This document shows positions 34,943 to 42,976 of a stretch of 64,000 nt of DNA, one piece after another. The stretch lies in the NCBI GenBank assembly GCA_019637435.1, contig JAHBVO010000006.1, positions 124,001-188,000 on the forward strand, in the 5' to 3' direction. The notes under the pieces are model-generated. The model was not told the origin of the DNA and did no database searches. It was given only the letters and a program-made list of their open reading frames with translations. A program made the translations under genes and the position numbers. Origin of the DNA: Candidatus Obscuribacterales bacterium (lineage in GTDB: Bacteria; Cyanobacteriota; Vampirovibrionia; Obscuribacterales; Obscuribacteraceae). Numbering within the stretch: the first letter of the stretch is position 1; every line of letters begins with the position of its first letter.

Positions 34943-36547
34943 TTAATAGTTATCCGGATACTTTTCAAGAATAACTTTCTTGGTTAACTCCGGTCCTTGA
35001 AGCCGTCGAATAGAGAATTCCATAGCATCACCAGGTTTGAGCGTGCCTAGAATTGCTCTTACCTCATCTGAGGAGCGCACCGCTTTACCATTCACTCTGA
35101 CCAGGATATCACCACGAGTGATACCAACTTTATCGGCAGGTCCATTGGGAACCAGACCTTTGACGAGCACCATAACCGGATGTCCAGCAAGTGTGTGTGC
35201 TTTCTTTCTGTCGGGGTCGACGTCTTCCATGTAAATTCCAAGGAAGGGCCGCGCCACACCGCCCTGTTCAATAATTTTCTTGGCTACTGAAGCGACCGTA
35301 TCAGCAGGCAAAGCGAAGTTAATGCCAACCACGCCCATGTTCGACGCCGCTGCCGCTATGCCGATGACCTCACCATCGATGTTGGCGACCGGACCTCCAG
35401 AGTTGCCCGGTGAGACTGCTGCGTCAGTCTGCAGCATCGGTATGTGATGATTGAAATCGGAAACAATTCGACCCAGAGAGCTCACGACACCAACGGTTAC
35501 GGAGTGGTCGTAACCATGCGGACTGCCGATGACTACAGCCCAATCGCCGACACGAACTTTCCTTGAATCTGCCCACTTCGGCACCGGAAGATTATTCGCG
35601 CCAATCTTAATTACAGCCAAGTCCGAATAGGCATCCCGACCAACGACCGAGCCTGGAAATTCGCGTCCATCGCTCAACGTAACTCGAATTTCGGTTCCCT
35701 GCGGCACTACGTGATTACTTGTGATTATATGTCCGGAGGTAGTGACGATGAGCCCTGTACCCTGCGCTTGACCAGAGTATCCTCTAGGAGGACCAGGCAC
35801 CGAAGCCGGTGGCGGCTGGAAAAACTGTTGGCTGGACTGCAGTGGTTGGATTACCGCAGGATGTCCACGGCTGATTCTGGTATCGATGTTCACTACACAG
35901 GGTCCCAGCGCTGCAGCGACATTGGCGACCGAGCTGTCGCCTCTCAATCGCGGTCCACTGCTTGCAGTTTTCTCCTTCTCGTCAAACCTCATGCTGGTCA
36001 GAATTTTGTTTGGAAATAAGAAAGAACCACACCAGAAGCCAATTGCAAAGACATTGATGCAAGCAACCACGACTAAAACGCGAAGCCGTTTTCGAGCCTG
36101 GGGAGTCTCGACTCTCATAGGAGCACCGGACTTGGAAGAGCTCTCATCTTGATTATCCTCAGGCGTCGAGATCAAATTGGGCTTCAAAAATCTTCCGGAC
36201 AATTTTAAAAATCGATCCAGAGTCATCGACTGTTCGGCCCGCCCCGCTTGCGCATCGACAGATGCAGCCTCTACCGACTTCAAAACATCTTCTTTGTCTG
36301 TGGTACTCCCGCTCGGAGGAAAGCTGGAACGATTTTTGATTCCCTTGATTTTCTTTTCGCCGCGGGTCTCAGCTTCTTTAGCAGCCTGCTCAAGCGTCTT
36401 AGCGGGACTGTATCGTTCCCATGCCGCCGGCGGTTCATCTTCCATCAACGCCTTACGATCTAGCTGGTGTCCAGCTAGATCGTCGTCAGAAAGGTCTTCA
36501 TCTGGTGAGAAATAAATCGGAACGTCGTCGTCGATTTCTTTCGCCAT
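34943..36547 (-). CDS. HtrA/DegP-type membrane-anchored serine protease with PDZ domain
   Basis: 534 residues. A long hydrophilic N-terminal cytoplasmic part (about 165 residues) precedes one membrane helix (VLVVVACINVFAIGFWCGSF), then the chymotrypsin-like domain with His in ITSNHVV, Asp in AYSDLAVIKI and Ser in SPGNSGGPVAN, and a C-terminal PDZ domain (RPFLGIYMEDV ... ADKVGITRGDILVRVNG). It should degrade or chaperone envelope proteins outside the cytoplasm. The extended cytoplasmic N-terminus is longer than in typical cyanobacterial HtrA and is unexplained. Confidence 0.93.
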   Translation of the reverse strand: MAKEIDDDVPIYFSPDEDLSDDDLAGHQLDRKALMEDEPPAAWERYSPAKTLEQAAKEAETRGEKKIKGIKNRSSFPPSGSTTDKEDVLKSVEAASVDAQAGRAEQSMTLDRFLKLSGRFLKPNLISTPEDNQDESSSKSGAPMRVETPQARKRLRVLVVVACINVFAIGFWCGSFLFPNKILTSMRFDEKEKTASSGPRLRGDSSVANVAAALGPCVVNIDTRISRGHPAVIQPLQSSQQFFQPPPASVPGPPRGYSGQAQGTGLIVTTSGHIITSNHVVPQGTEIRVTLSDGREFPGSVVGRDAYSDLAVIKIGANNLPVPKWADSRKVRVGDWAVVIGSPHGYDHSVTVGVVSSLGRIVSDFNHHIPMLQTDAAVSPGNSGGPVANIDGEVIGIAAAASNMGVVGINFALPADTVASVAKKIIEQGGVARPFLGIYMEDVDPDRKKAHTLAGHPVMVLVKGLVPNGPADKVGITRGDILVRVNGKAVRSSDEVRAILGTLKPGDAMEFSIRRLQGPELTKKVILEKYPDNY

Positions 36548-36627
36548 TTACCGAGCTACCCGTACTGAAACGCAGCAAACAAAGGGCCATTAACCGGTTG
36601 AGGATAGATTCAAGATCTCGCCCCTCC

Positions 36628-36642
36628 TGATCAAAATGATCA
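36628..36642. promoter_or_regulatory. TGATCA-AAA-TGATCA palindrome upstream of htrA-like gene
   Basis: Two self-complementary hexamers separated by three A form a 15-base palindrome about 80 bases before the protease start, in the 133-base gap after the YkgJ-like gene (same strand). It could be an operator for stress control of the protease; no regulator is identified. Confidence 0.35.
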
Positions 36643-36680
36643 TACCAATCGCGGGCATTGTTAAAACGCTTATTCGGGCG

Positions 36681-37904
36681 CTAGCCAGCAATCGACAAGA
36701 CTCTGTCGACTCGTTGAGGACTGAGCAGCAGGATTTCGAGCATAGCGATACTCTCCTGCCCGAAAGATGAAACAGTCAGACGGCGCTCCAAGGTCCGAGT
36801 ATCTTCGGCCAGAATCGACAGGCAATCAGCATCGGTGGGCTGAGAAATCTTTCTGTACAGCAGTTCCAATTTAAGCCTGATTCGCAGGAGAGACACTAAA
36901 ACTGCCAGATGATGCATACCAGCGATCACACTGAGGTAGTTGAAACCCGGACCGAAATACAACTTGGAGAAGATTCGCAAATAGGCGAATCGCCGGAGTA
37001 AATCAGCGGACTCACGGGGCAAGCGACCAAGGCGAATACTGAGCAAATCTTGCAAACCGTATTCATTCCCACGATGCTTGAAGCTGACCTTCTTAGGCTC
37101 GGACAGGAACTCTCGCGCCACAGACTGCGCGTCCAACTCGCAAACCCCTGAGTTGTAAACATTGTCAGGGAAATACAAAATCAGAAGATTCCGAATCAAA
37201 ACCTGATCGATGATTTTGGGATTGACTGTGAGAGCGGCGATGTTATCTAGTTTCGCACCAACGGCGCGTTTTCTGAAACGCTCAGCTTCTTCCAACAAAC
37301 TCTTTTCGACCCGCGCCTCAGGCTCCAGTTTTTCCAGCTTCTCTAGAATGAGCTCTTCATCTCCAATGTAATCTTTCCAGGCAAGCGGCTGTCCATCAAT
37401 AAGTTGAGCTTCGGACCAGTCCAGTGAGAGACCAGGGAAAAGTTGTTTAAAAAGTGCAAACCGACTTTCCAAAAGCGAAACCTGCTCGGCAAGCGGCTTA
37501 CCGGTGTTGAACAAAACACCGGATGCGGCAAAACTGACAGACGCGAAGGTGCCGCTTGGTGTGTCTGTAAAAGTGTATGGGAAAAGGCGGCACATCGCCG
37601 GCTTCGCCTCGGCGCCGAAATCATTGTGAATCGAACATCGTTTATCTGCTGTGAGAAACGCACAAAGCCCATCGTCTCGCTTCTCCAATGAGTGTGAAAA
37701 GACACGGAGTTTTTCATCGGCAACGTTTAAAACACGGAAAAGCTGCTTGTTGTCAAAACCTCGTTCTTCAGCGTATCCGCTGATTCGTTCAAAATCATCC
37801 CGTGTAGCAGGAACTGGCCACTCAAAGCAACAATTTCCGCAACCCGTGCAGTCGAAATTGATTCCCTCGGGTATATGAAGCTGAGACTCTTTTATTTCTG
37901 TCAT
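36681..37904 (-). CDS. YkgJ-type cysteine-cluster protein
   Basis: 407 residues. The N-terminal FDCTGCGNCCFEWPVP is the CxxCxxCC cluster of the YkgJ/Fli-like zinc- or iron-chelating family, with further cysteines in CAFLTADKRCSIHND and PAMCRLFPY. The C-terminal 250 residues are helical and specific to longer members. A metal site, perhaps Fe-S, is likely; the biochemical role is unknown. Confidence 0.85.
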   Translation of the reverse strand: MTEIKESQLHIPEGINFDCTGCGNCCFEWPVPATRDDFERISGYAEERGFDNKQLFRVLNVADEKLRVFSHSLEKRDDGLCAFLTADKRCSIHNDFGAEAKPAMCRLFPYTFTDTPSGTFASVSFAASGVLFNTGKPLAEQVSLLESRFALFKQLFPGLSLDWSEAQLIDGQPLAWKDYIGDEELILEKLEKLEPEARVEKSLLEEAERFRKRAVGAKLDNIAALTVNPKIIDQVLIRNLLILYFPDNVYNSGVCELDAQSVAREFLSEPKKVSFKHRGNEYGLQDLLSIRLGRLPRESADLLRRFAYLRIFSKLYFGPGFNYLSVIAGMHHLAVLVSLLRIRLKLELLYRKISQPTDADCLSILAEDTRTLERRLTVSSFGQESIAMLEILLLSPQRVDRVLSIAG

Positions 37905-37997
37905 CGAGACAATGTTAGCAACTTCCTCAGCCTATGCCCATGATTAGACTTATCGAAATTAGAAACCGATACCATTCGGTTCCCTAGTTTCGCAAAT

Positions 37998-40742
37998 ATG
38001 TCAGATAAACTTCCGCTCTCACAACATAAATCGTTCACGATCGGTGTCTCAACAGTCATCGCAGTCCTCTGCATTATGGCGTATGCCGTCTCGTGCACGT
38101 CGCGACCTCTGCTCGATGAAACTTACCTGCTCGAATTGATGAGAGCGCGAGCATCAAATTCGATCATGACCTTCCTCACTGCCATGATCGACTGGACAGG
38201 CCCGCTTCCCGAAGACTCATGGGGCTTTCTGGGGAGCAGTATCTTTAGCGTCTTGTCTCATATATCGGGACAATCGATCGCATTTCTTCGAGTCGTCTCG
38301 ATAACTTTCCATGCACTCAACGCCTTCCTGTTATTCCTGGTAGGCCGAGATGCTTTCGCTCCCAGCAGCGACAGGCATACGGAAACTTCTTCCTATCTTG
38401 CGGCCGGGGCTGCATTCATATTTTCCGTTTATCCACTGGCACCAGAGGCAGTATCATGGCTGGGAGGCATGGCTTACGAGATCGGCACGTCATTCTGGTT
38501 GCTGGCATTTCTCCTTTATATGAAAGGTAAGCGCGAAAGAGACTGGACAACTCTGGGCTTATCATGGATCAGTTTCTTGCTGGCGGTTCTGTCGGACAAC
38601 TCCCTGTGGTCCTCAGGATTCATTATCGTAGCGCTTGAATTGGCCAAGTCGTTCATCGGACCGCATAAGTATGATGAGACCATCGAAGTGGCCTCTGAAG
38701 ATGAAGTCTTCGAGGATGCTGTAGACCGCATGATGGAAGATTCCTTGCGTGGACATGGATATTACATTGCCAATGATGGTAAGCCTGAGCCTATCAAGAC
38801 TCCCGATCCATTAATTTCTTCCGAGCCAGCATCTGCGGAGCATCGCAACATTGATACCACTAATAGTAGCAGCGGGCCGAACAATAAAGTCGAGACGGAA
38901 CAGACAGAGCAAAATAAATCGCCAGAACAACCAGTCGAAGACTCGCGCACAGAGAGCGCCGATGAACTCTTTGATACACTCACGCCAACTCTGCCTTTTA
39001 TAGTTCTGGGTGTTCTGATTTCCATCAGAGCCCTCCCGGAACGGGGGAATGAACAGCTCCCAGGGGACATGATCGCTGGATTTAGTGATTGGGGTCGAGT
39101 GCTAAAAGCTCTTTTCATGCCGATCAACGAAACAACTGTCCAGCACGCATCATTTGCGTCCATCGTTCTTTTAATCGCATACGCGGCACTAGCTGTGGTA
39201 TCAATCTTCGCGCTTGCGAAGAACAAGCAGTTCCGCCAAAATGCGTCGTTTCTTTTCGCATGGCTGATCATGATAGTCGTGCCACATTTGCATACGGCAC
39301 TATCCAATAGCCAATTTAGCGGAGCAAGACTTGCTTACAGTGCGATGGTGCCAACCACGGCGCTAATCGCATTGGCATCATTCGCACCGATCTACTTGCT
39401 GATTACGACTGAGCTGAAAAATGACGGGGCTCCGGAACCTTCGCATCAACACGACTCATTTCATCGCAGTCCAGCGGTTTTCATATCTATTTGCCTGGTA
39501 CTACTCTTGGTGGGCGCAGGCCTATCGGCCACAGTAAGTCAAAATCTGGCTTACAAGAAAGCTGCTGAAAAACTAGAGACTATCTTCCAATCATCTCGTG
39601 AAATTGCCAGAGGTCCGAATTCTTCGTTAACCATCATCAGAGACATGCCGTCAGATATCGCGCTTGGAGAGCAAATATCGCCCAATCAAACTGTGATGCT
39701 CTACACCCAGAAACCTCTCTTGAGGGCTCCTCAGATCCCCGGAGGAAGATTGAAAGACGCGTTTCGAGACGGGAAATATCGCGATATAGCTTTGCGCTGG
39801 AATGCCGATGAAAACAAGCTCTTACCTGTCGACCTGGAGCAGCCGCTGACAAGCGATCTTAAATTCACAGCGCCGGAAATCAAACGTCGAACTAAGCCAG
39901 GGGATTCGGTTTACAAAACAACCGATGTTACTCAGGAGATGGAAACACTTGCGCTCTCCGGATCTTTAAACAAACAACCTTGCTTAGTCATTGACGCCTC
40001 TGGTTTGAGCCCCCTCGGTGATGACTTCATCTACATCGACTGCCAGCTTGAAACAAAAGAACAAGAATCAGAGCCGCAAATCAAGCTTCTCTGGCTCACC
40101 AAGTTAAAAACCAGATACGATGACGATCGCCGTTCGTTCTCGAAAGCGATAGCCAACGATAAGAAATTTCACCGATACTTCATGCCAATCAGATCAACCG
40201 CGTGGTCTACCAACGGATCAATTGAAGAACTCACGCTGCTATTCCCGCCATCATCGAAGGTCCTGATAAAGGAAATCGGGACTGCATCTCCTGAAGACAG
40301 ACTCCCGACCTTGACCTTTGCTGGAAAATCCCGCGCCAGCGAAACCGCAGAAGAGCCACGCAAAGAACCGATGTTTGCAGGACTTACTTATGATTATCCG
40401 ATGCTTCCCAACCTCGGGCTTGTAAGTTTTGACAGAAAAGCAGAGGTGCTCAATCTTCGATATGACTCGTCGAATATACGAGAAAGTCATGATTGCGTAG
40501 CTGAAATTTCTAGAGTCAATCATTTTTTCGATCTCCCTAACGCCGATGACTTCGCAGCAAAATCGTTGAAAACAGTGCATTTAGATAATCCTTCCGGCGA
40601 TATCAAACTTTCAGACAAAGATTTCAAAGTGGACGGAATTTACTCAATCCGCATATTCGCGGTCGACAAAGAGGGTAAACTACTGGCTAACTCGTCTGAC
40701 GCGATTAATTGTTTGATCTACACCAGACCACGGCGCAACTAA
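37998..40742 (+). CDS. Large membrane protein, GT-C glycosyltransferase-like, with acidic insertion
   Basis: 914 residues. The first membrane segment is followed by RPLLDETYLLELMRA, like the Asp-Glu loop of GT-C enzymes. About six hydrophobic segments precede a 120-residue acidic, disordered insertion (near residues 230-330), then further helices (FIVLGVLISIRALP, SIVLLIAYAALAVVSIFAL, PTTALIALASFAPIYLLI) and a C-terminal soluble domain of about 400 residues. No other catalytic signature is visible. It may be a glycosyltransferase relative or a non-enzymatic envelope protein. Followed 20 bases later by a UPF0158 gene. Confidence 0.65.
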   Translation: MSDKLPLSQHKSFTIGVSTVIAVLCIMAYAVSCTSRPLLDETYLLELMRARASNSIMTFLTAMIDWTGPLPEDSWGFLGSSIFSVLSHISGQSIAFLRVVSITFHALNAFLLFLVGRDAFAPSSDRHTETSSYLAAGAAFIFSVYPLAPEAVSWLGGMAYEIGTSFWLLAFLLYMKGKRERDWTTLGLSWISFLLAVLSDNSLWSSGFIIVALELAKSFIGPHKYDETIEVASEDEVFEDAVDRMMEDSLRGHGYYIANDGKPEPIKTPDPLISSEPASAEHRNIDTTNSSSGPNNKVETEQTEQNKSPEQPVEDSRTESADELFDTLTPTLPFIVLGVLISIRALPERGNEQLPGDMIAGFSDWGRVLKALFMPINETTVQHASFASIVLLIAYAALAVVSIFALAKNKQFRQNASFLFAWLIMIVVPHLHTALSNSQFSGARLAYSAMVPTTALIALASFAPIYLLITTELKNDGAPEPSHQHDSFHRSPAVFISICLVLLLVGAGLSATVSQNLAYKKAAEKLETIFQSSREIARGPNSSLTIIRDMPSDIALGEQISPNQTVMLYTQKPLLRAPQIPGGRLKDAFRDGKYRDIALRWNADENKLLPVDLEQPLTSDLKFTAPEIKRRTKPGDSVYKTTDVTQEMETLALSGSLNKQPCLVIDASGLSPLGDDFIYIDCQLETKEQESEPQIKLLWLTKLKTRYDDDRRSFSKAIANDKKFHRYFMPIRSTAWSTNGSIEELTLLFPPSSKVLIKEIGTASPEDRLPTLTFAGKSRASETAEEPRKEPMFAGLTYDYPMLPNLGLVSFDRKAEVLNLRYDSSNIRESHDCVAEISRVNHFFDLPNADDFAAKSLKTVHLDNPSGDIKLSDKDFKVDGIYSIRIFAVDKEGKLLANSSDAINCLIYTRPRRN

Positions 40743-40762
40743 TTTCGCGAGGCAGCACTTGA

Positions 40763-41182
40763 ATGAAACTACACATAGACATGGAGCAGCTCGTTTACAG
40801 CTTCGAGGATGAGAGTCAGGACAATCGCTATTATCTCGACAGAGACACGGGTGACATCAGACTAGTTCATCAAGGCTTGCATGAACTGCGCGACTTGACT
40901 GATGAAATCGAGATTGAGCGCGAACGGTTTCTCTATATTCCAAAACCTGATCCGAAAAAGCAGAAGGATGATCTGCGAGACTTCATTGATACCGTGGATG
41001 ATGACAAAACCAAAATGCTTCTTGACGTCGCTATGGAAAGTCCGCACGTCTTGGCAGGTTTCAAAAAGATCTTGAGTGCCAACCCGGATGGCGAGGCGAG
41101 CCTTAAAGCATTTCTGGAAGGGCGGACTCGCCTGCGCGTCCGCCAATGGTTATCAGCCAATTTTATCGAGGTTGATTCATAG
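40763..41182 (+). CDS. UPF0158 family protein
   Basis: 139 residues. DMEQLVYSFEDESQDNRYYLDRDTGDI is the family's opening (a region like 'lv.aled.s.e..yylD..TGev'), and the C-terminal RVRQWLSANFIEV matches the usual end. Function unknown in all bacteria. Closely spaced behind the large membrane protein, so probably cotranscribed. Confidence 0.82.
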   Translation: MKLHIDMEQLVYSFEDESQDNRYYLDRDTGDIRLVHQGLHELRDLTDEIEIERERFLYIPKPDPKKQKDDLRDFIDTVDDDKTKMLLDVAMESPHVLAGFKKILSANPDGEASLKAFLEGRTRLRVRQWLSANFIEVDS

Positions 41183-41321
41183 AACCTGTGAATCGTTCTT
41201 CGGCATACTGACAATCAAACTACGCTTCATTAAAAGTGAAGTTAGCCTTTCCAGGTGGTAAAACATACTTGGATGATGCGCATCGCGTAAACTACACGGG
41301 GACGGCGAGCAAGAGTAAACG

Positions 41322-42932
41322 ATGGATTCTCCAGCCAAGCGGTGGGAAAAATATAGAGTCACTGCCGAACAAGCTCAGCAAGAGGGCATGTTCGAATTTG
41401 CAGAAACAGCCTGGACTGCCGCTTTGGAACAAGCAGAAGACTTCGGCGACACCGATCGAAGGCTCGCGTATACGCTTGAAAAGATGGCTGAGTGCCTCTG
41501 GCATCAGGGCAAACTCACTGACGCCGCAAACCACTGCAAGCGCGTCTTGAAAATGTACGAGAAAGTATTGGGTGCCAAACACCCGGACGTAGCCTGTTTT
41601 ATGGGCAACCTGGCGATGATTTACCACGCCAGAAACATGCACCAGGACGCTGAGGTCTATTACAAAAAAGCGCTCGAAGTGAAGAGTCAGGTTTTAGGTG
41701 CCGACCATCCGGACGTGAAAAAGTTGCAAGGCAACTATGCCGACTTGCTCTTCGTCACGAACAGAGAGTCCGAGGCTGCAGAATTAAAGACCGGCGCCAG
41801 CCTGGTAACAGCATCAGATTGGAGAAAAACAACCGGCGCGCAATTTGCGCTCGAATCTCCCTCCAAGACCACGCCTCCGCCCAACGGAGTTCCCGTTCCC
41901 GTTTCGCAAACCAAAACTTTGCCTCAGGATAGCAGCACCTCACTTCAGGCAATGCCAAGCCAGGAAGCGCCTATCGCTGAGGCACCCGGCGCAACTTCCG
42001 CACGGACACTATCTTCTATACGCAGCAACAAAGCCACTGTACAAAAGCCTAAACCTGTTCCGATCCAGGGCAAATCTAACCCACCGCCAGCGCCTCCGCC
42101 GATTCCACCAGGAAAAACAGCTCTTCCAACTCCGGCGGCTCCGGCTTCGCCGCCTCCGCAACCTCAAATGTCGAAAGAGCAGGCATTTGAAAAGTGGAAG
42201 ATGCATAAGGATCAAGCAGAAAAGGCCAGCGCCATGAACATGCTGCAGGAGTCTGAAACTGCCTGGCTGAGCGCGCTTGAAGCAGCCGAGAAAATCGGAG
42301 AAGAGAATCCGCCGCTCTCATACACGCTTTATAGTCTCGGTGACCTGAAAGCCAGACAAGAAGCTTACGACATCGCCGTCACTTATCACCAACGCGCTTA
42401 CGCAGTGAAGAAGCGCGTATTAGGACAGCACCACCTGGCTGTTGCAGCCAGCGCTAATAGCCTGGCGCGTTTGTTTTACTACCTGCGCGATTATTATCAA
42501 GCAGAAAAATTGGCAAGCGAATGCGTAGAGATTTACGAAAAACTGCACGGCAAAGATCACGCCGAAGTTGCAGGCGCCATGCACAACCTGGCAACGCTGT
42601 ATCACGTGCAGCGCAAATTTGCAGAAGCTGAGCCGGTTTATAAACAAGCTCTGGAGATAAAAACCAAAGTATTCGGCTCCGAGCATCCGGAGACACTCCG
42701 CTTGCTGCGTAGCTACGCCGACTTATTGCGCGCAACCGGCAGAGAGTTCGAAGCGCAGAAACTCGACGCTGGTAGCACCGGTATGATTACAGGCTCGTGG
42801 AAAACGATTGATATCGCCGATGGTGCCCTTCTGAAAGCGCGAGAAGATCGCTGCGACATTTGCAACGCTCAACTTGGTGGCGCACCAAAATGTCCGAAGT
42901 GCGGATTTGAAGCCGCTATCGGCGTAATCTAG
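41322..42932 (+). CDS. Kinesin-light-chain-type TPR protein with C-terminal zinc ribbon
   Basis: 536 residues built as two related halves. Residues about 8-165 and 285-480 each hold TPR repeats with the KLC pattern (VLGAKHPDVACFMGNLAMIYHA; VFGSEHPETLRLLRSYADLL). Each half opens with a similar FxxAETAW/ESETAW helix, indicating an internal duplication. A Pro-rich linker joins them. The C-terminus is CDICNAQLGGAPKCPKCGF, a zinc ribbon. No signal peptide. Likely a protein-interaction scaffold. Confidence 0.85.
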   Translation: MDSPAKRWEKYRVTAEQAQQEGMFEFAETAWTAALEQAEDFGDTDRRLAYTLEKMAECLWHQGKLTDAANHCKRVLKMYEKVLGAKHPDVACFMGNLAMIYHARNMHQDAEVYYKKALEVKSQVLGADHPDVKKLQGNYADLLFVTNRESEAAELKTGASLVTASDWRKTTGAQFALESPSKTTPPPNGVPVPVSQTKTLPQDSSTSLQAMPSQEAPIAEAPGATSARTLSSIRSNKATVQKPKPVPIQGKSNPPPAPPPIPPGKTALPTPAAPASPPPQPQMSKEQAFEKWKMHKDQAEKASAMNMLQESETAWLSALEAAEKIGEENPPLSYTLYSLGDLKARQEAYDIAVTYHQRAYAVKKRVLGQHHLAVAASANSLARLFYYLRDYYQAEKLASECVEIYEKLHGKDHAEVAGAMHNLATLYHVQRKFAEAEPVYKQALEIKTKVFGSEHPETLRLLRSYADLLRATGREFEAQKLDAGSTGMITGSWKTIDIADGALLKAREDRCDICNAQLGGAPKCPKCGFEAAIGVI

Positions 42933-42957
42933 TTTTGAAACAAATCTAGTTTTTTTT
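42929..42957 (+). terminator. Rho-independent terminator after TPR gene
   Basis: CTAG-T-TTTG, loop AAA, CAAA-T-CTAG, followed by eight T (42950-42957). The stem begins inside the stop codon of the TPR gene. It separates the convergent gene ending at 42977. Confidence 0.7.
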
Positions 42958-42976
42958 GAACGCAACTGTTTGAACG

